The notes below the pieces were generated by a model. The model made no database searches. It was not told the origin of the DNA and saw nothing but the letters and a program-made list of their open reading frames with translations. Both the position numbers and the translations under genes were made by a program. A DNA stretch of 43,763 nucleotides, from NCBI GenBank assembly GCA_028873825.1, contig JAPPNM010000163.1:1-43763 (forward strand). The letters run 5' to 3'. Of this stretch, positions 21,557-29,235 are shown in pieces (within the stretch, counting starts at the first letter, position 1; every line of letters begins with the position of its first letter). Source of the stretch: Gemmatimonadota bacterium (GTDB lineage: Bacteria; Gemmatimonadota; Gemmatimonadetes; Longimicrobiales; Gaopeijiaceae).

Positions 21557-22213
21557 TCAGTCGATCATCGGCGCGACGATTCGGGCGAAGGCGTTGCGGG
21601 CGCGGTTCAGCCGGCTCTTCACGGTGCCGAGGTTGCAGCTCGTGATCTCCGCGATCTCCTCGTAGCTCTTGCCGTGCAGCTCCCGGAGAACGAAGACGGT
21701 CCGATGGTGTTCGGGAAGGCGTTCCACCGCTTCGTTCACCTTCTCGCGCAGGAATCGCTTCCGGTAGAGGTCGTCGGGCCGCGTCTTCGGATCCTCCCAG
21801 TCGAGAGGCCGAAAGTCCGCGTCCCAACTCTTCGTGATCGTCTGGAAGAACACCAGCGGGTTCCTGGACCGGTTGCGGAGCTCGTTCTTGGCCAGATTCC
21901 CGGCGATCGTGTAGATCCAGGTCGAGAACTTCCTCGTCTGGTCGAACCGGCGTATGTGGCGGTAGACCCGGACGAACGTCTCCTGGACCAGGTCCTCGGC
22001 CTGCTCCCGGTCCCCCACCGTGCGAGCGACGAAGTTCCGGAGGCGCGTGTCGTAGCGGCGCACTATCTCGCCGAAGGCCCGGTCGTCTCCGTCGAGGAAC
22101 CGCTGTACGACCTCGCTGTCGCGCAACGTCGCGATCTCGCGCCTCGCCTGCTTGGCCGCATACCCCCTCCCGGCACCGACGACATTCGCTTGAAGAAGCT
22201 CGCCGCGGGACAT
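21557..22213 (-). CDS. ECF-type RNA polymerase sigma factor (sigma-70 family)
   Basis: 'VVQRFLDGDDRAFGEIVRRYDTRLRNFVARTVGDREQAEDLVQETFVRVYRHIRRFDQTRKFSTWIYTIAGNLAKNELRNRSR', 'VERLPEHHRTVFVLRELHGKSYEEIAEITSCNLGTVKSRLNRAR'. Start at 22213; the longer ORF start lies in a dispersed repeat. Confidence 0.95.
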   Translation of the reverse strand: MSRGELLQANVVGAGRGYAAKQARREIATLRDSEVVQRFLDGDDRAFGEIVRRYDTRLRNFVARTVGDREQAEDLVQETFVRVYRHIRRFDQTRKFSTWIYTIAGNLAKNELRNRSRNPLVFFQTITKSWDADFRPLDWEDPKTRPDDLYRKRFLREKVNEAVERLPEHHRTVFVLRELHGKSYEEIAEITSCNLGTVKSRLNRARNAFARIVAPMID

Positions 22214-22397
22214 CGTTGTCTCCCTCGCCCTTTCGGGCGCCTTGCGGAATCCCTTGAGACCGGATCCCTGAGGTCCTGGTTTTCGTGCTGGGGCGAATAT
22301 GCACAAAGCGTGCCATTCCCTGGGGGGCGCCGGAACCGGGTCGGGGCGGGCACTCCGTCCCCGCTGTGGGACACCGGGTTCGCCGTCGGGAGACAGG

Positions 22398-22474
22398 GTC
22401 TGGCAAGCCCGTGGACAAAATCCCCCCGGCATTCGGAACGGCGACGCATCCGCGCCGGCCGCTTCGCTTCGCCC
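22398..22474 (-). repeat. Dispersed repeat, copy B
   Basis: Reverse complement reads GGGCGAAGCGAAGCGGCCGGCGCGGATGCGTCGCCGTTCCGAATGCCGGGGGGATTTTGTCCACGGGCTTGCCAGAC, matching copy A at 1-57 and copy C at 41588-41656. Confidence 0.9.
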
Positions 22475-22496
22475 GTCCGCGCTGTAAAGTGGACCG

Positions 22497-23060
22497 CTAC
22501 GCGTCCCCGTGCGTACGAAAGCGCGCGAAGTAGAGGAGGGCCACGAGAGACTTGGCGTCGGTGATCTCGCCGGAACGAGCCAGCTCGAGCGCGCTCGAGA
22601 AGGGCATGCACAGGGTCCGCAGGAATTCGTCCTCGTCGCGGCGGACCGCTCCTTCGCCGAGATCGAAGGCGGCGTAGACGTGGATCTCCTCGTTGGTGAA
22701 TCCCGGCGTGGTGTGTATGGTCGTCAGCTTGGCCAGCCTCCCCGCTCGCAGCCCCGCTTCCTCCTCCAGTTCGCGCCGCGCGCACTCGCTCCAGCTCTCG
22801 CCGGGTTCGACGATCCCGGCCGGGACCTCGTAGATTTCGCCGCCGGCCGCGTACCGGTACTGTCGCAGCAGGAGTACGTCCGGATCGGGGTCGCCGGCGC
22901 CGCCGAACACCGGCAGTACGGCCGCGGCCCCCCGGTGGCGCACGAGCTCCAGCTTCCCCACCGAGCCGTCGGGGAACCGAACGGTGTCCACGCTAAGGTG
23001 GACGACGCGCCCGTCGTGAACGACCTCGGATCGCAGCAGCGCGCGCCTGTCCTCGCTCAT
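22497..23060 (-). CDS. NUDIX hydrolase, ADP-ribose pyrophosphatase-like
   Basis: Nudix box 'GIVEPGESWSECARRELEEEAGL'; 'LLLRQYRYAAGGEIYEVPAG' typical of the NudF group. Confidence 0.93.
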   Translation of the reverse strand: MSEDRRALLRSEVVHDGRVVHLSVDTVRFPDGSVGKLELVRHRGAAAVLPVFGGAGDPDPDVLLLRQYRYAAGGEIYEVPAGIVEPGESWSECARRELEEEAGLRAGRLAKLTTIHTTPGFTNEEIHVYAAFDLGEGAVRRDEDEFLRTLCMPFSSALELARSGEITDAKSLVALLYFARFRTHGDA

Positions 23061-23070
23061 GCCGGCCGCC

Positions 23071-24456
23071 TCACGCGCTCCGGTCGTGTACGGCGACCGG
23101 GCCGATCCCGAGGCGTTCCAGCTGCGGCGCGGCCACGTCCGCGTCGCCCACCACGACGGTACACAGCTCCCCCGGACGGATGTGCCGCCGGGCCGCCGCC
23201 GCCGCCTGTCCCGCGGTCACCTTCCGGACGCGGTCGCGGTACCTTCGGTAGTAGTCTCCGGGCAGATCGAAAACGAACGTCTCCGCAATGCGGGAGGCGA
23301 TCTGTCCGGTGGTCTCCAGCCGCAGCGGAAACACCCCGGCCAGGTAGCTTGTCGCGGCCTCGACCTCCTCCGGCGCCGGCCCCGCGCCCGCGATGGCCTC
23401 GATCTCGCCGAAGATCTCGCCCACGGCCGCTCCGGTGACCGCGTTCTCGACGGAGGTCGAAACGGCGAAGGGGCCCGGACCCCGGCGCGGCGCGAAGAAG
23501 GAACGCACGCCGTAGGTGTACCCGTGGCGTTCGCGCAGGTTGAGGTTCAGCCGCGACGAGAAGGATCCCCCCAGCACCAGGTTGAGCACGATTAGCGCAT
23601 GGTAGTCCGCAACCCCGCGGGACACCCCCGCGTGCCCGATCCGGATCCGGGACTGCACCGATCCGGGGAGGTGGATCACGTGAACCGAGCGGGTTCGCCG
23701 CCGGGGCGCCGCTTCGGGGTCCGGAACAGGCCCGACTCTCCGGCCCCAGTCCCCCCACGCCGCCTCGGCCGCGGCCAGGGCCTCGCCGGCGTCCAGGTCG
23801 CCCACGATCACGAGCGACGCCTCGCCGGGTCCGTAGCGGGCCTCCGCGAACTCGCGGGCGTGGACCGCCTCGACCCGCGCGATCGAGTCCTCCGTCCCGC
23901 CCAGCGGACGCGCGTAGGTGCCTCCGTCCGCGAAGACGAAGCGGGAGTGCCAATCGGAGGCGAGGGCGGCGGGGTCCATCCGCCGCTGGGCGGCGGAGGC
24001 CCGGCGCTGGGCCCGGTAGCGCTCGAATTCGTCGGGCTCGAAGGCCGGCAACCGCACCATTTCCGCCAGAAGAGGCATGGCCTGGGGCAGATGTTCGGCC
24101 AGGCAGGAAACCGCGACGGTGGTGGAGTCCCACCCGGTCACCGCTCCGTAGCTCGCGCCGATGTCTTCCAGCGCCCCTGCGAGTTCGCGGCCGGAGAGCC
24201 GCGACGTGCCCCCTTCCAGCGCATCCCCCGCCAGCACCGCGAGGCCGCCGCGGCCGGGGGGCGAGGCGGTTTCGCCGCCGCGCATCACCGCCATGGCCGT
24301 GACGACCGGCAGCGGAACCTCCGAAACCAGCCGCACCGCCATCCGATTGCTCAGACGCTCCTCGGCGACGACGGGGAACCGATAGGGCCTGATCGGGCCC
24401 GGGGGCGGCGGCGCTCCGCGGTCAACACCGGTCCCGCCCGCAGCCGTCACCGCCAT
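23071..24456 (-). CDS. M16 family peptidase-like protein, non-catalytic-type (no HxxEH)
   Basis: 'GGLAVLAGDALEGGTSRLSGRELAGALEDIGASYGAVTGWDSTTVAVSCLAEHLPQAMPLLAEMVRLPAFEPDEFERYR' and 'NLNLRERHGYTYGVRSFF' (R/Y motif); the HxxEH position is replaced by 'AVLAGDAL'. Confidence 0.9.
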   Translation of the reverse strand: MAVTAAGGTGVDRGAPPPPGPIRPYRFPVVAEERLSNRMAVRLVSEVPLPVVTAMAVMRGGETASPPGRGGLAVLAGDALEGGTSRLSGRELAGALEDIGASYGAVTGWDSTTVAVSCLAEHLPQAMPLLAEMVRLPAFEPDEFERYRAQRRASAAQRRMDPAALASDWHSRFVFADGGTYARPLGGTEDSIARVEAVHAREFAEARYGPGEASLVIVGDLDAGEALAAAEAAWGDWGRRVGPVPDPEAAPRRRTRSVHVIHLPGSVQSRIRIGHAGVSRGVADYHALIVLNLVLGGSFSSRLNLNLRERHGYTYGVRSFFAPRRGPGPFAVSTSVENAVTGAAVGEIFGEIEAIAGAGPAPEEVEAATSYLAGVFPLRLETTGQIASRIAETFVFDLPGDYYRRYRDRVRKVTAGQAAAAARRHIRPGELCTVVVGDADVAAPQLERLGIGPVAVHDRSA

Positions 24457-24657
24457 GCGATCGAGGCCCGAGCTAAACCGGCACGCCTGCGCGCTGCCCG
24501 CAAGAGCGAGACGAACCGCGGAAACGGGCCGCCGTGCGGTGGCAGCTCCGCCATCACGCCCAAAAGCTGAACGCCGCCGTTCGCGACCTTCCGCGCGTCT
24601 CGGCGGTTTCCGAGGCGGGACAGCAGCTGCCTTCGCGCTTCTTCCAACGGCAACAGT

Positions 24658-24804
24658 CTACGCGCACGGTCGGCGGAGCGCCGGGAGAATCGCGGTCTTC
24701 GCCGACTCGTTCCCGCCAACGAGGCAGGCGACCGATCCGGCGTCGATCTCACTGGAGTCGCAGACGCCGCGAAAGTCGGTAACGCGGAAGGAAGCCGGTC
24801 GCAC
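24658..24804 (-). pseudogene. N-terminal fragment of an AAA/ABC-type ATPase (OLD-family-like), truncated
   Basis: Manual minus-strand translation: VRPASFRVTDFRGVCDSSEIDAGSVACLVGGNESAKTAILPALRRPCA*; resembles the 'FRxxxD...ID.G.V..LVG.NESGKT.LL.AL' N-terminus with an altered Walker A (GGNESAKT), then a stop. Not in the ORF track. Confidence 0.65.
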
Positions 24805-25001
24805 GGGTTGGTTCGTCGGATTGCGGGATTCGGGAGCGCGCGTCGGGGGGAGAGTGGAGAATGGAAGGATCCGCGTGACGGGTCAACCGCTAGCCAGCGC
24901 GGACGCATCGTCGGTCTGTGGGACCCTTTTCGGCCGGTCCGGACCAGGAAGGACACGGAGGCGACGGAGCGGTTCCTGGCCGACGAAGCCCGCCGGCAGG
25001 A

Positions 25002-25355
25002 CTACGGCCCGCCGCCCGTCGGCCCTGCGCCGACACTGCCGCGCACCGCCCGCACGATCCACGAGTTGATGCTCATCCGGCTGGTGCCCGCCGCCGCCGC
25101 CACGAGCGCGTAAAGTTCCGAGCCGAGGCGTAGATTCAGCTTCCCCGAGGACGGTCGCCTGGGCTCCGCGCCGTCCTCTTCACACCACTTGAGGTATTCG
25201 TCGATCGACCGCTCGAATTCGCGGCGCAGCTCCCCTGCGTCGGGTGCCTCGAAGGTCGTGATCGGGTAGGGACCGCTGTTCACGACCCGTCCGTGCAGGA
25301 CTTCCACGGAGTCGTCGAACTCTACCGCGGCGACGTATCCCTTGTACTCCATCAT
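25002..25355 (-). CDS. HicB-family protein (antitoxin-like, C-terminal RHH) without an adjacent HicA
   Basis: 'MEYKGYVAAVEFDDSVEVLHGRVVNSGPYPITTFEAPDAGELRREFERSIDEYLKWCEEDGAEPRRPSSGKLNLRLGSELYALVAAAAGTSRMSINSWIVRAVR'. Confidence 0.9.
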   Translation of the reverse strand: MMEYKGYVAAVEFDDSVEVLHGRVVNSGPYPITTFEAPDAGELRREFERSIDEYLKWCEEDGAEPRRPSSGKLNLRLGSELYALVAAAAGTSRMSINSWIVRAVRGSVGAGPTGGGP

Positions 25356-25390
25356 GGCTCCACTCCGGCGGCTTTTAGGAAAGGTAGTGG

Positions 25391-26383
25391 CTACCGTCCC
25401 GTCCCCGCCTCCAGCCCCGCCCGTCCGAACAACCCTCCCGTCTCGTCCAGGAATCGACGCCGGGCCATTTCCACATACTCCCGGTCGATCTCCACCCCCA
25501 CACTGTTCCTCCCGGCCCTCGCCGCCGCCACCGAGGTCGTCCCGGTCCCGAGAAACGGATCGAGCACCGTGTCGCCGACGAAGGAGAACATCCGTATCAG
25601 TCGCGTGGCCAGTTCCAGCGGATAGGGCGCGGGATGTTCGCGGGCGGACGCCCCGGGTATCGTCCATATCTGTCGGAACCACTTCCCGTGCTCCGCCGCG
25701 GATATGACGCTCAGCGCCCGTGCGGCCGGAGTCGGGCTGCGATATCCGCCCGGTTTCCGCTGCATGAGGATGAACTCGATGTCGTTCTTGATGACGGCGT
25801 TGGGCTCGTAGGGCTTCCCGAGGAATCCGCCGCCGCCCATCTCGAAGCTGGCGTTGGCGATCTTGTGCCATATGATCGGAGCCAGATTGTCGAAACCGAG
25901 CCTCCTGCAGGATTCCTGAATCCCCGCATGCAGCGGCACCACGACGTGGCGGCCATGTCGACGCCGCGACAGACACACGTCGCCGACCACCACGATCAAC
26001 CGCCCGCCGGGGACGAGGACCCGAAAGCACTCTCGCCAGACCGTCCCCAGCGCCCCAAGGAACTGCTCGTAGTCCTTGATCGCCCCCAGCTGGTCCTCGC
26101 CTTCGTTGTACTCCTTCAGCGTCCAATACGGCGGGGAGGTGACAACCAGGTGAACGGACCCGTCGGCAAGCGCCGAAAGATCGCGGGCGTCGCCGTGGAT
26201 CAGGCGGTGGCGTGACCGCACCTCCTGAACGGCACCCGCCACTCTGGCGGAGTCCGCCGAACTCCGGGCTATGCCGGGCAACGCGGTCTTCAGATCCGCG
26301 TCGGACAGGCGCAGGCCCGGCAGGTGTCGGTCGACGACGCCCTCCAGTCCGGGATCGCGCGGGGCCACCTTTGGCAGCGTCAT
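25391..26383 (-). CDS. Site-specific DNA methyltransferase, beta-type order (TSPPYW then DPFLGTGTT)
   Basis: 'LIHGDARDLSALADGSVHLVVTSPPYWTLKEYNEGEDQLG', 'LVPGGRLIVVVGDVC', 'DTVLDPFLGTGTTSVAAARAGRNSVGVEIDREYVEMARRR'. ATG at 26383 overlaps the upstream stop (ATGA). Confidence 0.93.
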   Translation of the reverse strand: MTLPKVAPRDPGLEGVVDRHLPGLRLSDADLKTALPGIARSSADSARVAGAVQEVRSRHRLIHGDARDLSALADGSVHLVVTSPPYWTLKEYNEGEDQLGAIKDYEQFLGALGTVWRECFRVLVPGGRLIVVVGDVCLSRRRHGRHVVVPLHAGIQESCRRLGFDNLAPIIWHKIANASFEMGGGGFLGKPYEPNAVIKNDIEFILMQRKPGGYRSPTPAARALSVISAAEHGKWFRQIWTIPGASAREHPAPYPLELATRLIRMFSFVGDTVLDPFLGTGTTSVAAARAGRNSVGVEIDREYVEMARRRFLDETGGLFGRAGLEAGTGR

Positions 26384-27192
26384 CGCGGGCGCTCCAGGAT
26401 CGGATTGCGTTCCCGGACGGCGGCAACCAGCCTGTCGAAGCGGCTGCCCGTCCCACCGCCCGCGTACGGAAGCACCGCCAATCCCGTGACCGCGGCGTAG
26501 GCGGCGCCGAAGACTCCCCCGCCCGCCCCACCCCCGGCGAGCTCTCCCAGGACGAACGCGCTCAAAGCCGTGGCCGCGACCGCCGCGACGACCCCGGCAG
26601 CGCTCACTACGGCCAATCTGCGCGCTCCGCCGACGCGGCCCCGCAGCACGAGCCACTTCGCCACCCCGAACGCCGCCAGCCCCGCGATGACGGCGGCGGC
26701 GGCGGCGCCACCGGCCCCGGCGGCCTGGGCCAGCCCCTGCAGGACGCCGAACCCCGCCCCGCCCCCCGCTACGCCGCCGGCGATCGTCCCCGCCGCCAGC
26801 CAAGGCGCCCACGGAACACGGCGCCTCACGACCAGCCACTGTCCCGCCGCGATCCCGGCCATGATCCCGCCCAGCGCGAGCGCGCCCACTACGGCCTCCC
26901 CCGCGACACCGCCCAGAGTTTCCCACACGGATCCCCCGGCGGCGATGCTCGCGCGGCGGGCCACGCGGGCCACCGCCAGTCCGCCAAGCGCTCCGGCCAG
27001 GATCCAGCGCAGCCAGAGCGCGCGCCGCGCGGCGCCCGGTTCGGGGATCTCGGGCTCGGACGGACGTGTCACCACAGGTCGCGGCGCGGGTTCGGCCCGG
27101 CGGAACGGGCGGGCGGGGTCATGACGGGGAATAGGAGCGTGCGTGCGTGCTGCGGGCAAGTTCGGCTTCCCCGGACTGTCGCCGCACACCAT
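26380..27192 (-). CDS. Polytopic membrane protein of unknown function, Gly/Ala-rich
   Basis: Multiple hydrophobic segments (e.g. 'LWLRWILAGALGGLAVARVA', 'AVVGALALGGIMAGIAAGQWLVV', 'LAVVSAAGVVAAVAATALSAFVLGEL'); stop overlaps the methyltransferase start. True start may lie downstream of 27192. Confidence 0.75.
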   Translation of the reverse strand: MVCGDSPGKPNLPAARTHAPIPRHDPARPFRRAEPAPRPVVTRPSEPEIPEPGAARRALWLRWILAGALGGLAVARVARRASIAAGGSVWETLGGVAGEAVVGALALGGIMAGIAAGQWLVVRRRVPWAPWLAAGTIAGGVAGGGAGFGVLQGLAQAAGAGGAAAAAVIAGLAAFGVAKWLVLRGRVGGARRLAVVSAAGVVAAVAATALSAFVLGELAGGGAGGGVFGAAYAAVTGLAVLPYAGGGTGSRFDRLVAAVRERNPILERPR

Positions 27193-27210
27193 TTCCTAAT
27201 ACTTTAGGAA
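27193..27210. promoter_or_regulatory. AT-rich inverted repeat TTCCTAA-tact-TTAGGAA in a divergent promoter region
   Basis: Perfect 7-bp arms directly upstream of the minus-strand ORF start, between divergent genes. Confidence 0.6.
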
Positions 27211-27251
27211 TTTCTTCCCGGAGAACCCAGCCACAGTGAGGAGACGAAGAC

Positions 27252-28577
27252 ATGGAGCGCACGCCAAGGCGCCGAATCGGGCACCGGCGGACTCGCCGAA
27301 TCGGGCATGACCGGAGCCGCCGAATCGGGCGCGGGGGGCGAACGACCGGCCGGCGGCGACCGGCCGGACTCCTGGCGATTCAACTGGCGGCCGTCCCGGC
27401 CGCCTGCCAGCAGGACGATTCCGCCAAGAGCCGGGCAATCGAGACCCGCGACAGCGCCGGCGTCCTCATCGTCGAGAACGAGCGCCCCGCCGAAGATTCC
27501 CGGCTGCAGTGGCGCATCGGACCGGAGCCGTCGGTGTCGATCGGAGAGGTCGCCGGCGAAGACCCGTACCTCCTCGACGGGGCAAACGACGCGGCCCTCC
27601 TGCCCGACGGGCGAATCGCAGTCGCGAACGGAGGCACCAACGAGCTCCGCGTCTTCGACTCCGGCGGCGCGCATCTGGCCACTTGGGGAGGCGAGGGCGA
27701 GGGGCCGGGGGAGTTCACCAGTCTGGCGGCCGTCGGTCGCTGGCGCGGCGATTCGGTCGTCGCCTGGAACCGCTCGACGTGGGCAGTGTCGATCTTCGAC
27801 GCCGAGGGAGCGCTCGGACGGTCGTTCGTCCTCGACTCGGAAGCCGGTGCCCTCGAGCCCCGGGCCGTGCTCGGCGACGGGAGCATCCTGGGGCGGACCG
27901 GGGAGCCGGTGTCGCGAACCGGGGGGCCGTTATCGGGGATGGGATACCGGCGCTCGCGCGAGACCTACCAGCTGCGCCAAGCCGAAACCGCTTCGCCGGT
28001 CGAGTTCGGCGCCCACCCCGGCCGGGAGTCGTATCTGGACATCCTCGGCGGCATGCCGGTGTTGGGCTTACTGCCCTTCGGGCGTTCGCTCCACGAGGCG
28101 GAATGGGGCGAACTCGTCATCATAACGCCGGATGACGACTACGAAGTCCGCGCCTACGAGCGCACTACCGGCGCGCTCGCCCGCATCGTCCGCCGCGAGC
28201 ACGAGAACCGCGCTCCCACCCGCGGGGAAGTCGACGAGGCGCTCGACGACGCGCTGGCGCGGGCCGGACTGTCCGGCCCGCGCCTGGACGCGGCCCGCCA
28301 GGGCTACCGGAACATGCCCCTCGTGGAACGGTTCCCGGCCTTCCTCGAACTGCTGACCGATCCCCTGGACCACCTGTGGGTGCGCGAGGCCTCGCTCCCC
28401 GGAACCGACCGGCCCGCGCCGCTCTGGACGGTCTTCGACCCGGAAGGGCGGGCGCTGGGATTCGTCGAGACGCCCGACGGGCTGGCGGTCTTCGAAATCG
28501 GCGCCGACTACCTGCTGGGGAGGGCGACGGACGAGCTGGGGGTGGAGTCGGTCCAGGTGTGGGGGCTGGAGCGGTGA
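27252..28577 (+). CDS. 6-bladed beta-propeller lipoprotein
   Basis: Lipoprotein signal after an Arg-rich N-terminus ('LLAIQLAAVPAAC'); blades such as 'DAALLPDGRIAVANGGTNELRVFDSGGAHLATWGGEGEGPGEFTSL'. Confidence 0.82.
   Translation: MERTPRRRIGHRRTRRIGHDRSRRIGRGGRTTGRRRPAGLLAIQLAAVPAACQQDDSAKSRAIETRDSAGVLIVENERPAEDSRLQWRIGPEPSVSIGEVAGEDPYLLDGANDAALLPDGRIAVANGGTNELRVFDSGGAHLATWGGEGEGPGEFTSLAAVGRWRGDSVVAWNRSTWAVSIFDAEGALGRSFVLDSEAGALEPRAVLGDGSILGRTGEPVSRTGGPLSGMGYRRSRETYQLRQAETASPVEFGAHPGRESYLDILGGMPVLGLLPFGRSLHEAEWGELVIITPDDDYEVRAYERTTGALARIVRREHENRAPTRGEVDEALDDALARAGLSGPRLDAARQGYRNMPLVERFPAFLELLTDPLDHLWVREASLPGTDRPAPLWTVFDPEGRALGFVETPDGLAVFEIGADYLLGRATDELGVESVQVWGLER
27270..27341 (+). repeat. 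Three 24-bp tandem units inside the N-terminal coding region (RRIGHRRT / RRIGHDRS / RRIGRGGR)
   Basis: Units 27270-27293, 27294-27317, 27318-27341, each beginning cgccgaatcgggc. Confidence 0.88.
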
Positions 28578-28586
28578 TCGACGGCG

Positions 28587-28937
28587 CTAACGCCCCAACA
28601 TCCGGCCCAGCGGCCGCCCGCCCAGCAGGTGCAGGTGCAGGTGGTAGACCTCCTGGCCGCCGTGGTCCCGACAGTTGATCATCACCCTGTATCCGCCTTG
28701 CGCGATTCCCTCCCTCGCGGCCAGATCGGCGGCCACCCGCAGCATCCTGCCCAGGACCGGTTCGTGGCCGGCCGAGACGTCGGCCAGCGTGGGAATCGCC
28801 TCGTTGGGCACAATGAGGATGTGGGTCGGGGCAAGCGGGCGGATGTCGCGGAAGGCGGTGACGAGATCGTCCCGGTAGACGATGTCGGCGGGAACGTCAC
28901 CGCGAACGATCCTCGCGAAGATGGTGTCTATGGTCAC
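28587..28937 (-). CDS. HIT family (histidine triad) protein
   Basis: '[44 protein letters not shown]...[23 protein letters not shown]' (HxHxH triad). Confidence 0.96.
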   Translation of the reverse strand: MTIDTIFARIVRGDVPADIVYRDDLVTAFRDIRPLAPTHILIVPNEAIPTLADVSAGHEPVLGRMLRVAADLAAREGIAQGGYRVMINCRDHGGQEVYHLHLHLLGGRPLGRMLGR

Positions 28938-29235
28938 GGAGGGCGAAGATAGCGGGCTCGGCTCCAGGCTTCAACACTCACTCGCTAGGGTGCTCCATGC
29001 CCATGGTCGAGTCGCGCCGCGAGCACACGACGGCGGACGGGCTTGTCCGCGGACCGCTACGCTCGCCCCCCAAAAGCGCCCGGCATATGTTGGGCGCGAT
29101 GACGCGATGACACGGACATTGCGAGCGTTAGCGCGATGCGCGGTTGGGCGCTCCCGCACCGGAAAGCCGGCCGGTCGCGCCCGCGAGCCCCGCGGACGAC
29201 CTCGCACGATACCCCTGCCGGAAGGGACGACCCAA

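Noticed and set aside
24447-25113. Several overlapping ORFs (24447-24956 minus, 24455-25069 plus, 24808-25113 plus) as real genes
   Set aside because: No family resemblance apart from the ATPase fragment in another frame; likely decayed sequence.
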